Assembly: GCA_009829735.1 (NCBI GenBank)
Contig: CM020619.1
Location: 19,473,816 to 19,537,815, forward strand
Source of the DNA: Pyropia yezoensis
Taxonomy: Eukaryota; Rhodophyta; Bangiophyceae; Bangiales; Bangiaceae
DNA length: 64,000 bases
Direction: 5' to 3'
Under the pieces are notes generated by a model. It was not told the origin of the DNA. It searched no databases and worked only from the letters and a program-made list of their open reading frames with translations. The stretch's first letter is position 1. Every line of letters starts with the position of its first letter. The translations under genes and the position numbers were made by a program. This document shows positions 52,542-63,500 of this stretch, piece after piece.

Positions 52542-54485
52542 ATGGCGACTCCGGGAGTGGAGACGGACTCTCTTGACGAGCGCATGGAGGACACCTCCTA
52601 CGGTGCAGCACCCGCCGGGACTTCCGGCGGGGGCTCCGCGATCGCTCCGGGGGACGGGACTCCCGCGTCACCCGGCTTTGGGTTGACGGCGGGATCTCCC
52701 CCGGAGGCGGGACAAGTTGTCCCGCGTGAGGCCTTGGGGCGGTGGTTTTACCCCGCTTGGCCTCTTTATGAGGAGGGGTTGAATGTTCTTCGCTGTGGCC
52801 GACTTGGCGCAGCGATGGGCCGGGTATGGGACCGCCTACGGGAGAGGTGTCCCCGTAGGGTCGGGTTCCCGGCCGGCTTCAGGACGGACCAGTTTGCCTT
52901 CCTGGACGACGAGGAGGTTGAAGACGTCCAACGTGCCAAGGCCATGGTGGACCGCGGGGGAACTATCCCGGGTCCCGGCGACTTGCCGACCTTCACGTGG
53001 GACGCTGTGGCAACTCGCCCACCGTACCTCCACGAGGCCGATCCGCACACTCACCACTTTGATGTGCGGATGGAGAAAGACTTCCGGCGAGGTCCCTACT
53101 TGGTGACCTCGGCTCAACTTGAGTTTCCTCAACAGTCTGCTGCCAGTAAGGAGCAGTACTATCCGAAGAAGCCCGAGTGGTGGCCTCAAGTTGAGGTCCC
53201 CTACGGGTTCCCGGCGTTGTTGCCACGGTTGCTTGACCACTTCGGCCCCGTCATGTTGACGGCTGCCCCTGATCACCTGGTGTGGGCGATGTTGGCCACC
53301 CAGTGGCTCCTCGAGGTCATGTCGACCTGGGTGTCCTGTGTTCAGCGGCGGGGGATGCTCTGGCATCTCCCCCTCCGGCTCATCCAGGGTTTGGAACAGC
53401 TCACCCCTCAGCTAGTTGCTGAGGGGTGCTCATCAGGACAACTCACTCTACTTGAGGAGATGCTCCGGCTCCATAAGTTTATCGAGTGGGAGAGCATTGA
53501 GCACAAGTTGCGCCGCCCCACTCGTGGGCCCAAGGACGATGGCGCACTTCGCCAGTTCGTGTGGGTCGCTCGTGAACTTCACGACGGCCGTGTGGTCCTA
53601 CGAGAGGGGTTGGGCATCGGGGACTACCCGTATGCCCCGGGGGTGGATCGCCACACTGCGCCACCCCCGGACAAGCCCATAGTTATGGCCGTGCCGTCCT
53701 ATGATGACCACATGACTCAACCCACTGCGGGAGCCCCAAGTCGGGGTCGCAGTTACACCCGGGTACCGCCACCTCGGCGGGCCCCTCCGCTTCCTCCGGT
53801 TCCTTTCCAACCTCACGGGAACATCCCGATCAGCGTGGCCGTGGAGTCTTCCACCCCGGTGTCCCCCAACTTGGGGGCCACCCTCCTGACGGTATACCCC
53901 AAGTTGGTGTTGCCGCCCACGCCTCTAACCTCAGAGATGATGATCACCACGTTGGTGCGCACCATTTCGTGGTTGGCCGCGTCGACCGCAACCCTACAGA
54001 GTTCCGAGACTCCTCAACTTGAGGAGCGCGTTCGTACTGCAGTGGCGACCGCGAGTTGCGAGTCGGTGGCGGAGTTTATGACAGCCGAGTTGGCTCGTAT
54101 TGGGGCTTTTATGCCCCAGCCAGCCCCACTTGGGCGTGGCAAACGTCGCGCGAGCCGGGCATACTCGCCTCCTCGCCGTCGTCGCCGACACTCTCGGCGC
54201 CCTCCCTCCGTGTCGGAAGACGAGTTGTCTTACTCCGTCTCGGAGTCCTCTACCCCGTCGGAGACGCAGTCTGTCCAGCGTCTGCGTCGCAAACTTGCGC
54301 GCAAGACCGGGCAGAAGAGTGGCCACGGTCGGCGCCACTTGCGCGACCGTGAGGGGCGCGACGGTTCCGACTTGGAGCCGCCGCCCCCTCCAACAAGTGG
54401 AGACCGTTATCGGCGTGGGTCTCGCCGCTCGCCTCCACGTGAGGGCGAGGGCCGTGGAGTGGGAGAGTCTAGCATGCGTGCCTAG
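52542..54485 (+). CDS. Antisense ORF of the gypsy element (647 residues, unknown)
   Basis: Encoded opposite to pol within the element. The ATG at 52542 has good context (GAGCCATGG); the frame is open to 52371 without ATG. The head is acidic/Gly-rich (MATPGVETDSLDERMEDTSYG). A folded-looking central part follows (LGRWFYPAWPLYEEGLNVLR, DDEEVEDVQRAKAMVDRG, HLVWAMLATQWLLEVMSTWV, LTLLEEMLRLHKFIEWESIE), with a helical C-terminal segment (LVRTISWLAASTATL). The tail is strongly basic and Ser/Arg-rich (PPRRRRRHSRRPPSVSEDE, LRRKLARKTGQKSGHGRRH). No CCHC knuckle or protease motif is present. The second element copy preserves the same tail. It may be a Gag-like or regulatory protein; no function can be assigned. 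Confidence 0.7.
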   Translation: MATPGVETDSLDERMEDTSYGAAPAGTSGGGSAIAPGDGTPASPGFGLTAGSPPEAGQVVPREALGRWFYPAWPLYEEGLNVLRCGRLGAAMGRVWDRLRERCPRRVGFPAGFRTDQFAFLDDEEVEDVQRAKAMVDRGGTIPGPGDLPTFTWDAVATRPPYLHEADPHTHHFDVRMEKDFRRGPYLVTSAQLEFPQQSAASKEQYYPKKPEWWPQVEVPYGFPALLPRLLDHFGPVMLTAAPDHLVWAMLATQWLLEVMSTWVSCVQRRGMLWHLPLRLIQGLEQLTPQLVAEGCSSGQLTLLEEMLRLHKFIEWESIEHKLRRPTRGPKDDGALRQFVWVARELHDGRVVLREGLGIGDYPYAPGVDRHTAPPPDKPIVMAVPSYDDHMTQPTAGAPSRGRSYTRVPPPRRAPPLPPVPFQPHGNIPISVAVESSTPVSPNLGATLLTVYPKLVLPPTPLTSEMMITTLVRTISWLAASTATLQSSETPQLEERVRTAVATASCESVAEFMTAELARIGAFMPQPAPLGRGKRRASRAYSPPRRRRRHSRRPPSVSEDELSYSVSESSTPSETQSVQRLRRKLARKTGQKSGHGRRHLRDREGRDGSDLEPPPPPTSGDRYRRGSRRSPPREGEGRGVGESSMRA

Positions 54486-54596
54486 TTGGTAGCTGCCTTT
54501 GTTGTGAGAGTGTGAGGGTTAGGCCTGTAGTTAAAAGCCACTCTGCGTACCACTTCGACTTGAAGCACTCTCGTGGCACTGTTGCTCGGCCTTCCC

Positions 54597-55592
54597 TCAC
54601 GTTGAGGGAGGGCTGTTAGGGTCTATCTCATTCCGGGCACAGTACGCCCGGACCTTCTCAGCAGGAAGGTCCTCCACATACTCCCATGTATCGTCCTTGG
54701 CTTTGTAGCCAAACCAACGCACCCTCAACATGAGGCGGTCAGTGTCTTCATCCCATCCGTGGTCGATGAACTTATCGAACACGTACTCCTGCGGGCCCTG
54801 TTTGGCCGCAGGCAGTGAGGGGAGGCGCCACGACTCCAACGCACGTGCCCAAGCTGGGTCGCCTCCAGGCGGTGGTGCAACTTTGACCACGTCCTGTCCG
54901 TTCACTGTGCGGACCCCATCGTCACTTTCGATGGTAAAGCGCCGCCCATCAGTACGAAGGACCTGGTACGGTCCCTTCGTCTGGAATACCAGCTTACCCC
55001 CAGTTGGGGTGTGCGAGTGTACCAGCACCCAGTCACCCTGCTCGGGGACATGTTTAGCATTGCGCACCTTTTTGTCAAAGGTACGCTTGTAGCGCTTTTG
55101 TGCTTTGTCCATCTCAGCCCTGACTTTAGGGATGAGGTTTTCAAGCCTAGCGGCGAACTCCGCCTTACTCTCAGTAGGAGTAGGCGTACTGCCACCATCC
55201 TCCCTAGTTGGGAGCGACCGCCGCACAGCAATAGACCGCACGCGACGGGGGGTCACAAAAGCGAGGGGTACTTCCCCGGTAGATGAGTGAACCTGCGAAT
55301 TGTAGGCAGTTGTAAGAATAGAAATGTATTGGTCCCACGTTTTCACACGCTCACTCACATAGTGGCGCAGCTGCCTAACAATAGTTTTGTTGAAGCGCTC
55401 CTTGACGAGGGCCCTTGAACGGGGCCCTCCCCTATACGGTTGTTGGCGTATAGGGGGTACACCGGGTTTCAACTCGATCCGGTGTTGGGTGGCTCTCATG
55501 AGTCCCAATTGACCATCCCACAACTTGTGATATTGGTCCAAGAGGCGTTCAACTTGAACCCTCAACCTGGGTGGAACACCCTCCATGTTCAC
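54597..55592 (-). pseudogene. Internally deleted gypsy pol
   Basis: 331 codons in one frame. The first ~60 match the region upstream of RT in the intact copy at 60504 (VERLLDQYHKLWDGQLGLMR). The frame then jumps directly to the integrase C-terminal part (ERFNKTIVRQLRHYVSERVK), followed by the integrase tail and chromodomain (LMLRVRWFGYKAKDDTWEYV). The deletion removes RT, RNase H and the catalytic integrase core yet keeps the frame. The remainder is close to identical to the other copy. The element could move only with enzymes supplied in trans. Confidence 0.9.
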
Positions 55593-56260
55593 ATGGGGTC
55601 GAGGAGAGGCGGCCGACTTGGCTTGGTGCTTCTCCTTTCCGGACCTCGGGTCGCTACTCGCGCCCGCGTTGAGGGTGGCCGCTACTACCGGTCCCTCATG
55701 TTGGTCGATATAGCCGAACTTGGCTCCCGATCAAAGATACTTTCTTTGAGGGTTGCGGGGGTAGCAACTTGCTACGACCCCTGTCACAGGCTCGAGCCCA
55801 TCACCGACGAGTGATGGTCCGCCGTCCTCCACCCGCCTAGTTGGCGACGGCTCTATGCCGAAGTTGAATCCAACCCGAGTGGATCTCGCGGGGACAGTCC
55901 TCTCACCTTGGGACGTTCCCTTTGAGTGTACCACCCGGTGGCCGAAGTGCGAACCACCGGTCCGAGAAAGACCCTCAGGGTGAACACCCGACTGGGTCGG
56001 GGTGGGATACCGCCCGCACCGATACCCACGGCCCTGCTGGCTGGAGTGCCTCTAGCACCTCCGCGACTCCAGGTACACCCTGTGTCTGGCCAGTATTCAA
56101 AGGCGCCGGGGTAAAGTCGTCACCGGAGAGATTCCCGAACGTCGGGAGGTCCGATCCAGCCGTCTTAGCTAACGATCAATACGACACAGTCCAAGACCAC
56201 CGTTCCTCTGAGATAGAGGGCCCCCTACACCCGGGTGAACCCGGAGGTAAAGTTTACCTC
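55593..56260 (-). other. Leader region of the gypsy element
   Basis: Between the primer-binding site and pol in element polarity. In an autonomous element this would hold gag and protease, but frames are short and broken, and I see no CCHC knuckle or DTGA-type protease motif. Only the last ~100 bp match the second copy. Confidence 0.55.
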
Positions 56261-56262
56261 TG

Positions 56263-56280
56263 TCCCCTGCTGCTCCACCA
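56263..56280 (-). other. Primer-binding site
   Basis: TGGTGGAGCAGCAGGGGA on the minus strand, two bases inside the 5' LTR. It begins with TGG, complementary to the CCA end of a tRNA. The specific tRNA was not identified. Confidence 0.6.
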
Positions 56281-56282
56281 AA

Positions 56283-56751
56283 TGTAGCAAAAACCACAAG
56301 CACACACGGCACCCAAGTTGGGGCGGTGTGCCAGGGCTGCCTCCCGTGTCGGGGGAACCGGAAGAAGTGCAAGTCGCACACACTCTGTCCCTGTTGTGGG
56401 GCAAACCCCCCACGGACAAACAAGAAGATGGTGTGTGGTCCAACAGTTTCTTGGTCGGGACGGGGACGCAGGGCCAAGCCCCGCTGTCCCTCCCCTTATC
56501 CCCCCAGGGTCCACTCAGAATCTCGCCACTCAGAATCTCCCACCCCAGCACCTGCCCACCGGGCCACACGAAAATTCAAGACGATAAATGCAGAAAACCC
56601 TCAAATCCAAGTTGGATTTACTACTAAGCTAACTATCCCAAACTTAGGGAATATGGACCCAAATGCAGGGGGAGGAACGGATCAGGCTAGTGGCCTGCCG
56701 CCCCTTGCATGGCACGTGTTGCCCCCCTACCTGGGGGTCAATACTGCCACA
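56283..56751 (-). repeat. LTR (5' LTR in element polarity)
   Basis: 469 bp, direct repeat of 51735-52203 with one visible substitution. It is followed by the right target duplication TGTAC at 56752-56756. Confidence 0.93.
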
Positions 56752-57424
56752 TGTACCACAGCGGCGTCGCCGTCGCCGCGCAGTGGACACAATTGAGGGC
56801 GGGGGGTCCCCGCCACCACCGCCCCCGCCGCCGCCACCGCCGCCGCCTCTGCCTCTGCCGCCACCAAGGGAGACGGACGCCGCGGCCGACGCAGACGCCA
56901 ACGAGCCGCCGCCGCCCCCCCCCGCCCCTGCCACCGGTCGCCTTGGCCGCGTTGGCCGCCGCGGGGGGGCTCATCATGCCGCGCGGGTGACCGCGAGGGC
57001 GCGGCGCCCCGCCGTAATACCCCGCCACCGTGCGCACGGCATTGGCTTTGGCGCCGTGGCGGCAGCGGGAGCGGCAGGAGCGACGGCAGCAGGGGGATCT
57101 CGGCAGAGCTGCGAGGGTGGTGGTGGGCAAGGAGCTGGCCACAATCATCTCGGGCACCTGCGGTGGGGGTGAGGGCGCGGCGTCGAACCGGGCGGCCAGC
57201 CAGGCGGCCAGCCGCGCTGTGTCCCGCCTGGCTGGCGGGCGAGCCTCTGCTGTCGCCGACGAGCCCGCGCAGGGCGGCGGCCTCCTCCTGCTGGACTGTG
57301 TCCCGCCGGGCTGGCGGGCGAGCCTCTGCTGTCGCCGACGAGCCCGCGCAGGGCGGCGGCCTCCTCCTGCTGGACTGTGTCGCCCGTGGGGGGAGGGGGG
57401 GTGGCGGGGCGGCCAACGCCGCAC
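56752..57424 (-). pseudogene. GATA-type zinc-finger gene, 5' part, cut by a retrotransposon
   Basis: The minus-strand frame ending at 56752 reads LNCVHCAATATPLWY, the first Cys pair and the TPLW signature of a GATA finger. Joined to the part left of the element, the finger is C-x2-C-x18-C-x2-C, the spacing of plant and some fungal GATA factors. Upstream the frame is low complexity (Arg/Gly/Ala) with a more ordinary piece (VPEMIVASSLPTTTLAALP, HGAKANAVRTVAGYYGGAP) near 57000-57160. The initiating exon is not certain; a candidate upstream exon with a GTACCT donor ends near 57732 (SPDAEEWKKDTTFRDSVAPT). Confidence 0.7.
57218..57375. repeat. 79-bp tandem duplication
   Basis: Copies at 57218-57296 and 57297-57375 differ by few bases (TGTCCCGCCTGGCTGG against TGTCCCGCCGGGCTGG). 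79 is not a multiple of three, so it would shift any reading frame that crossed it. Confidence 0.85.
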
Positions 57425-57981
57425 CTGGCTCCCTCCGACTCGCCGCCAGCCTCCCCCCCGCCTCGCGCCTCCTTCCGCGCGGCTTGCGAGGGCCTGTGCA
57501 TGGCTGGAGGGCAGCTACAGGCCGGGGGGAGGGGGGGTTGGTGGTGCTCGTGCTGGCCGCGATGGTGGCAGCAAGCCCGGGACCGTCACGGCTCGCCGCC
57601 GCGTGCGCGTGCGTGCGGGCGGGCGTGCAGCCGTGCGGGCGAGCGACCGAGCAAGTGAGCAAGCGAGCGTGCGAGCGTGCGTGTGTCGCGGAAAGAGGGG
57701 GCGGGGGGGCTTGCTGACTGGCTGTTTGTTAGGTACCGCCTTCAACCGGGCGGCCATGCTGGACAACGTTCCCCGTCGGGCAGAGCGACTGCCCAGGGCC
57801 AGGGCGGTGGGCGCCACGCTGTCTCGGAAGGTGGTGTCCTTTTTCCACTCCTCCGCGTCAGGGCTGTCCTTGGGGGCCTGCGCCTGCACGACAGGAAACT
57901 TTACCGAGCTTCTGCGGGAGGCGGCGGTGGAGGCGCGGGGGGGGGGGTCGGGGACGGGGGGGAGGCATGGAGCGGTTTTGG

Positions 57982-58197
57982 GTGCGAGGACTGGCGCGGG
58001 GTATGGAAGTCGTCGCGTGGGCCGGGCTCCTGTACGGGTATGCGCCGGTGAGACGGGGCAAGGCACGCGAGTGGGGGGGCAAAAGGTGGGTGCGAGGACT
58101 GGCGCGGGGTATGGAAGTCGTCGCGTGGGCCGGGCTCCTGTACGGGTATGCGCCGGTGAGACGGGGCAAGGCACGCGAGTGGGGGGGCAAAAGGATC
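57982..58197. repeat. 108-bp perfect tandem duplication
   Basis: Units 57982-58089 and 58090-58197, beginning GTGCGAGGACTGGCGCGGGG, look identical base for base. 108 is 36 codons, so frames are kept, but no coding role is supported. Confidence 0.9.
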
Positions 58198-58420
58198 GCT
58201 GTCGAGGACGGCACGGCTCAGTGGCCCTCTTCAACACCGTATCTTTCGTACACACACGCAAACAAAACCCGCGATTGAGACGACGGCACGGCTCGGTGGC
58301 CCGCCTCAACCCCGTATCCTTCGTATACACACGCAAACAAAACCCGCGATTGACAAACGCTACAACGAGAAATCCGTCACTCTTCGCACTCGTTGGCGGC
58401 AAATGCAGCACGCCCGTGCA

Positions 58421-59095
58421 TCAGAGCACTAGCAGGAGTGCGAAGAAGCGGCGGTACCCATTGACGACCATCCAGTGCTGCTCGCGGCGGCCATCTCCGT
58501 CGCCGTCGCGTGCTGCGTCGATGGGGTGTCCACGCCCCACGTGGCGACGGCGGGGAGCCACCTCCGAAAGTGCACGTGCACCTACCGTGGCAGGCAGAGG
58601 CCCACGACGACGAGGGGCGATACTGTACGGCCCCCACACGACGCTGCTGCTTGTGGTGGCGGCGTCCATGTCAAGCACCACGCGCACGGAGCGCGGATGC
58701 CAACAGTAGCCCGGCTGGTGAAACTGGTCGTGGTAGGCTGGGTCGGCGGGCTGCCTGGCGGCAGCATCCACGTGAGTGGTGATCGGCAACGTCCCCAGCG
58801 TAACGTCTTGGAGCACCAGCGACGAGCGCGCCACGTGATGGGGAACCCGTGCGGTGGCGGCTCCGTCGGCACCCGTCGACGATGTCGCGTTGACCCCGTT
58901 CTCCACCACCACCTCTTCAGCACCCGGCGCATCAGTGCGCCCGCGTTCCGCGAGCGACGCACCGCTGTCGTCCACGATCATATCGCCAACGTGGACGGCG
59001 CTCGCCCGCACGTCATGGTCGTCGTCTGTCAAGTCGGAGGGGCACGGATCGGCCACGCTGGCGGGGCGGGGAAAAGCGCGATCCGATCTGTCCAT
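58421..59095 (-). CDS. Hypothetical protein (224 residues)
   Basis: The frame starts at the ATG at 59095 (MDRSDRAFPRPASVADPCPS) and ends TGA at 58421. Composition is much less biased than the surroundings, with acidic and His-rich stretches (LTDDDHDVRASAVHVGD, EEVVVENGVNATSSTGAD, PAYHDQFHQPGYCWHP) and a hydrophobic end (FFALLLVL). No family is recognised. A GTAGGT donor-like site near 58586 leaves open that the last part is intronic. It lies upstream of the interrupted GATA gene on the same strand and might be an N-terminal exon of it. Confidence 0.4.
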   Translation of the reverse strand: MDRSDRAFPRPASVADPCPSDLTDDDHDVRASAVHVGDMIVDDSGASLAERGRTDAPGAEEVVVENGVNATSSTGADGAATARVPHHVARSSLVLQDVTLGTLPITTHVDAAARQPADPAYHDQFHQPGYCWHPRSVRVVLDMDAATTSSSVVWGPYSIAPRRRGPLPATVGARALSEVAPRRRHVGRGHPIDAARDGDGDGRREQHWMVVNGYRRFFALLLVL

Positions 59096-60440
59096 GACGG
59101 ACGTCGGCGGCAGCACAACTGGAATGGGCGGCAAACGATGATCGGGTCGGGTGGCCTGAGCGGGGGCTGGTCGTCAACAACGCCCGGTCGAGCGAGGGGG
59201 GGGGTGGGGGAAGGGGGGCAAGGCGGAGTGTCGGTGGGTGGGTGGTGGTGGGTGTGGAGCGCGGCGCGGGGGGTCCGGGGGGGTCTGGGCGAGTGCGGAA
59301 AAAACCGCGCGCCGACCGTCACACTGACAGTCACGCGTGACGCGGCTCAGGCCTGTGCCTGTGTAGGGACAACAACTCTTAAACGCCGTGAAGTGCATGG
59401 TACTTTAAAGTCCAGATTGGACCAATTCCAGAGGCCCTCCCTGGTGCTGCACGTGTTGCTCGCGCTGCTCGTGTTGCTCGTGCTGCTTGTGTTGACGGGG
59501 TTGCCCCCCCCCGCCGACCCCCCCACCCCGGGGGCCGAACCGTCTTACGGTCGCGAGACTGAACTATCAGTGGAACTATCATTGAAAGAAGGATTGCCGA
59601 AATTCTAATTGATATAAGTTTTGTCGCCACCACTGAATGCCACGTCCCGGGCGGCCGGTGCACGCATAACGCATATGCGGCGATCCGGCACGGGCGGGAT
59701 CCGGCCAGCCCCGCCCGCAAAAGACTTTGCCGTGGGCGACTCCGCAAGCGGCCGCGCGGCCGCAATGCGGGCAAGGGGTGGCAGAACAGGCACAGGCGCC
59801 ATGCGCGTGGGAAAAAGGGCGACGCGGTAGAAAAGGTGTCGGGAGAACCGCCCCTCTCTCTAAAGAGCAAAAGCGCCAAAGTGGACACCTGGCACACAGG
59901 GCGGGTGGACGCCTCTGCCACCCCGATCCATCGCCGCACACTGCCGCGCGCGGACGGAGCTGGCACACCCCGTCACCGGCATTGCTACGGGAGAGAGGTG
60001 CCACGCCAGGGACAGCGCCGCCGACAGGGGCACCCGCCAGTTCCCGCCACAGCTGTGATCGTGCAGCGGTACGGGGGCGCTATGTGCCCGACCACGCGCC
60101 AGCACATCGCCAAGAAACGAGAAAGAGGGGGCGGCTGCCGCCACTGGCTTTATCGGGGCGCGTGGTTGGCGTAGCATGTCCGCGACCGTACCCGGTGGAT
60201 AGGGGCTGAAAGGCCGCGGCCGCCATGCCAAGCGCTGACCCGCAGGGGAGCAGTGGGGCCACATCCCCCCCCCCCCCCCTCCCCCCCCCGCCCCCCCCCC
60301 CCCCCGCCCCCCCCCCCTCCCGCGCCGTCCCCTCTCCCTTCTTCCTACTCAGAAGTCATAGAAGTCGAGGGTGCTCTTCCCCAAAGCGCCGGCCCCGCTC
60401 GGTGCCGCAACGGTGACGCCCGCGACGGCACCAGCGTCGC
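59096..60440. other. Intergenic region before the second gypsy copy
   Basis: It contains a short GTGTTGCTCGTGCTGCTC-like repeat (59450-59495), an AT-richer patch (59560-59635) and long C runs (60266-60316). No gene is supported. The left boundary of the following element is blurred. Confidence 0.5.
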
Positions 60441-60503
60441 CGCAAGTCCGGAGAGGAGAAGCATCAAGCCAAGTCGGCCGCCTTTCCTCGACCCCATGTG
60501 AAC

Positions 60504-63500
60504 ATGGAGGGTGTCCCCCCCGGGTTGAGGGTTCAAGTTGAACGCCTCTTGGACCAATATCACAAGTTGTGGGATGGTCAATTGGGACTCATGAGAGCCA
60601 CCCAACACCGGATCGAGTTGAAGCCCGGTGCACCCCCTATACGCCAACAACCGTATAGGGGAGGACCTCGTTCAAGGGCCTTCGCTCAGGAGCAAGTTGC
60701 TCGCATGGAGGCCCTCGATGTGATCGAGGCCAGCAACGCCGAGTGGGCGAGTCCGGTGGTTATCGTCCCCAAAGTTGATGGGACCCCCCGGTTTTGTATC
60801 GACTACCGTAAGCTCAACGAGAGCACGGTGAAGGACACTTATCCCCTACCTAGGATGGATGACTGTCTGGACTCTCTGGGGGAGGCAAACGTGTTCTCTA
60901 CCCTGGACTGTAACGCGGGGTACTGGCAAATTCCCATTGCCCCGGAGGACAGGCATAAAACTACCTTTACCTGTCACTGTGGTACCTACCAGTGCAAACG
61001 CCTACCGTTTGGTCTGTGTAACGCGCCGGCAACTTTCCAGCGCGCTATGGACATGATTTTGGCCGGAGTACGGTGGCAGATCTGTCTTGTGTACCTAGAC
61101 GACATCATTGTGTTCTCCCGAAGTCCGGAGGAACACATTGGCCATCTTGGCCAGGTGTTCAAGCTACTTGCTGACGCCGGTGTGTCACTGAAGGCGAGTA
61201 AGTGCCACCTCTTCACTCAAGAGGTGGAGTACTTGGGACATGTTGTCCGTCCGGGGCGTCTCAGTGTTAACGAGAAGAACTTGAGGGCCATTCGTAAGGC
61301 TCAGTACCCCCGGACCCAGACCCAGATGAGGAGCTTCTTCGGGATGTGTAACGTGTACCGACGTTTCACCAAGGGCTTCGCCAAGGTGGCGAAGCCGTTG
61401 AATGAGCTAGTGAGCTCAACGCTACCGAAGAACCTGCCTCCCTCAAGTCGGGTGGAGCAGGAATCCTTTGAGACTCTTCGGGACCTTCTGCTGAAGCCCC
61501 CCATCTTGGCTATTCCCAGGTTGGGAGGCCACTACATCCTGGATGTGGACGCTAGCTACGACCAACTTGGTTGTGTGTTGCTTCAGCAGCAGCCGGACAA
61601 GGAGTACTTGCCGGTGGGATACTTTAGTAAGGGGCTGAACTCGGCCGAGAAGAACTACGGAGTCACCGAGTTGGAAGGACTCGCAGTGGTGTGGGCGGTG
61701 ACGTCACTTCCTCACTACCTGGAGGGTGAGAAGTTCCTCATCCGCTGTGACCACCGCGCGTTGCAGTTCATTTTTAAGACGGACTGTACGAACACTCGTC
61801 TCAACCGGTGGAGGGTGCGACTGGCACCCTTCAACTTTGACATTGAGTACCGACCTGGCAGGCAACATGCCCTTGCCGACGGCCTCTCTCGGGTACCTAC
61901 CGAGGGGCTGGAAACTAAACCAGTCGATGAGGACATCCCCATCGTGGGGGGAGTCACGCGCTCGGGTCAGGCGTTGAACCCCGAGGCGCCAGGGAACAAG
62001 AAGTACTTGCCCCTGTCCCTGGACGAGGTGGTGAAGGCCCAGGCCGAGGATCCCTTCTGCAAGTCGCAGAGGGATATACTGGATACAGTGGTAGAGACGC
62101 GTTTCTTTCTGGGAGACGATGGCCTCCTCATGAGGAGGGGGGTATTCCAGGGGACCGAACAACTTGTCGTCCCCGCATCCCTCAAGGACAGTATCTTTGA
62201 GAGGGAGCACAACGCTCCCACGGGTGGACACCTGGGGTCTAGTAAACTGTACCAGACCCTGAGGACCAGGTACTACTGGCCGTCCATGGTGGTGGACATC
62301 TACAGTTGGGTGGCTGCCTGCACAAGTTGTGCACAGAACCGTCTGATGGAACGGCGGCCTAGTACGGCTATGTTATTGTTCCCGGCCAAGGAGCCCTTCG
62401 CCGCGTTGGCGATGGACATCCTTGGGCCACTGCCAGTGACCGAGGAGGGCAACCAGTACCTCCTGGTCATCTGTGACCGCTTCACGAAACTTACGCGAGC
62501 GATCCCACTGGCAGAGATCACGGCCATGTCGGTCGCGTCAGCCTTCCTAGATCACTGGGTTGCCGCGTCTGGCATCCCAGATAGTACACTATTGGACAAT
62601 GGACCGCAATTTGCGTCTGTACTGCTTCAGGGAGTGCTGGATATGTTGGGGGTTAAGGCAAGCTATGCCACCCCCTACCACCCACAAACTAATGGGCAGG
62701 TGGAGCGCTTCAACAAAACTATTGTTAGGCAGCTGCGCCACTATGTGAGTGAGCACGTGAAGACGTGGGACCAATACATTTCTATCCTTACTACTGCCTA
62801 CAATTCGCAGGTTCACTCATCTACAGGGGAAGTACCCCTCGCTTTTGTGACCCCCCGTCGTGTGCGGTCTATTGCCGTGCGGCGGTCGCTCCCAGCTAGG
62901 GAGGATGGTGGCAGTACGCCTACTCCTACTGAGAGTAAGGCGGAGTTCGCTGCTAGGCTTGAAAACCTCATCCCTAAAGTCAGGGCTGAGATGGACAAAG
63001 CACAAAAGCGCTACAAGCGTACCTTTGACAAAAAGGTGCGCAATGCTAAACATGTCCCCGAGCAGGGTGACTGGGTGCTGGTACACTCGCACACCCCAAC
63101 TGGGGGTAAGCTGGTATTCCAGACGAAGGGACCGTACCAGGTCCTTCGTACTGATGGGCGGCGCTTTACCATCGAAAGTGACGATGGGGTCCGCACAGTG
63201 AACGGACAGGACGTGGTCAAAGTTGCACCACCGCCTGCAGGCGACCCAGCTTGGGCGCGTGCGTTGGAATCGTGGCGCCTCCCCTCACTGCCTGCGGCCA
63301 AACAGGGCCCGCAGGAGTACGTGTTCGATAAGGTCATCGACCACGGATGGGATGAAGACACTGACCGCCTCATGTTGAGGGTGCGTTGGTTTGGCTACAA
63401 AGCCAAGGATGATACGTGGGAGTATGTGGAGGACCTTCCCGCTGAGAAGGTCCGGGCGTACTGTGCCCGGAATGAGATAGACCCTAACAGCCCTCCCTCA

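Larger units (their letters stand above)
51735..56751 (-). mobile_element. Ty3/gypsy LTR retrotransposon, complete ends, deleted pol
   Basis: 5017 bp bounded by 469-bp direct LTRs (TG...CA) and a TGTAC target duplication. Polarity is minus. On that strand a primer-binding site beginning TGGTGGAGCAGC lies two bases inside the 56283 LTR, and a polypurine tract AGGAGAGGGGAG abuts the other LTR. Pol (54597-55592) has lost about 675 codons (RT, RNase H and most of integrase). A long ORF on the opposite strand (52542-54485) converges on pol. No gag or protease was recognised in the ~690 bp before pol. The LTRs differ by one substitution that I could see (T/C at 52192/56740), so insertion is recent. 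It interrupts a GATA zinc-finger gene. Confidence 0.92.

Noticed and set aside
52371..54485. Calling the antisense ORF of the gypsy element Gag
   Set aside because: No CCHC knuckle or recognisable capsid motif, and its strand is opposite to pol as fixed by PBS and PPT. Left as unknown.
57030..58709. 559-residue plus-strand ORF
   Set aside because: It runs through tandem duplications and poly-Arg/Gly text without a domain. The GATA finger and more protein-like frames are on the minus strand.
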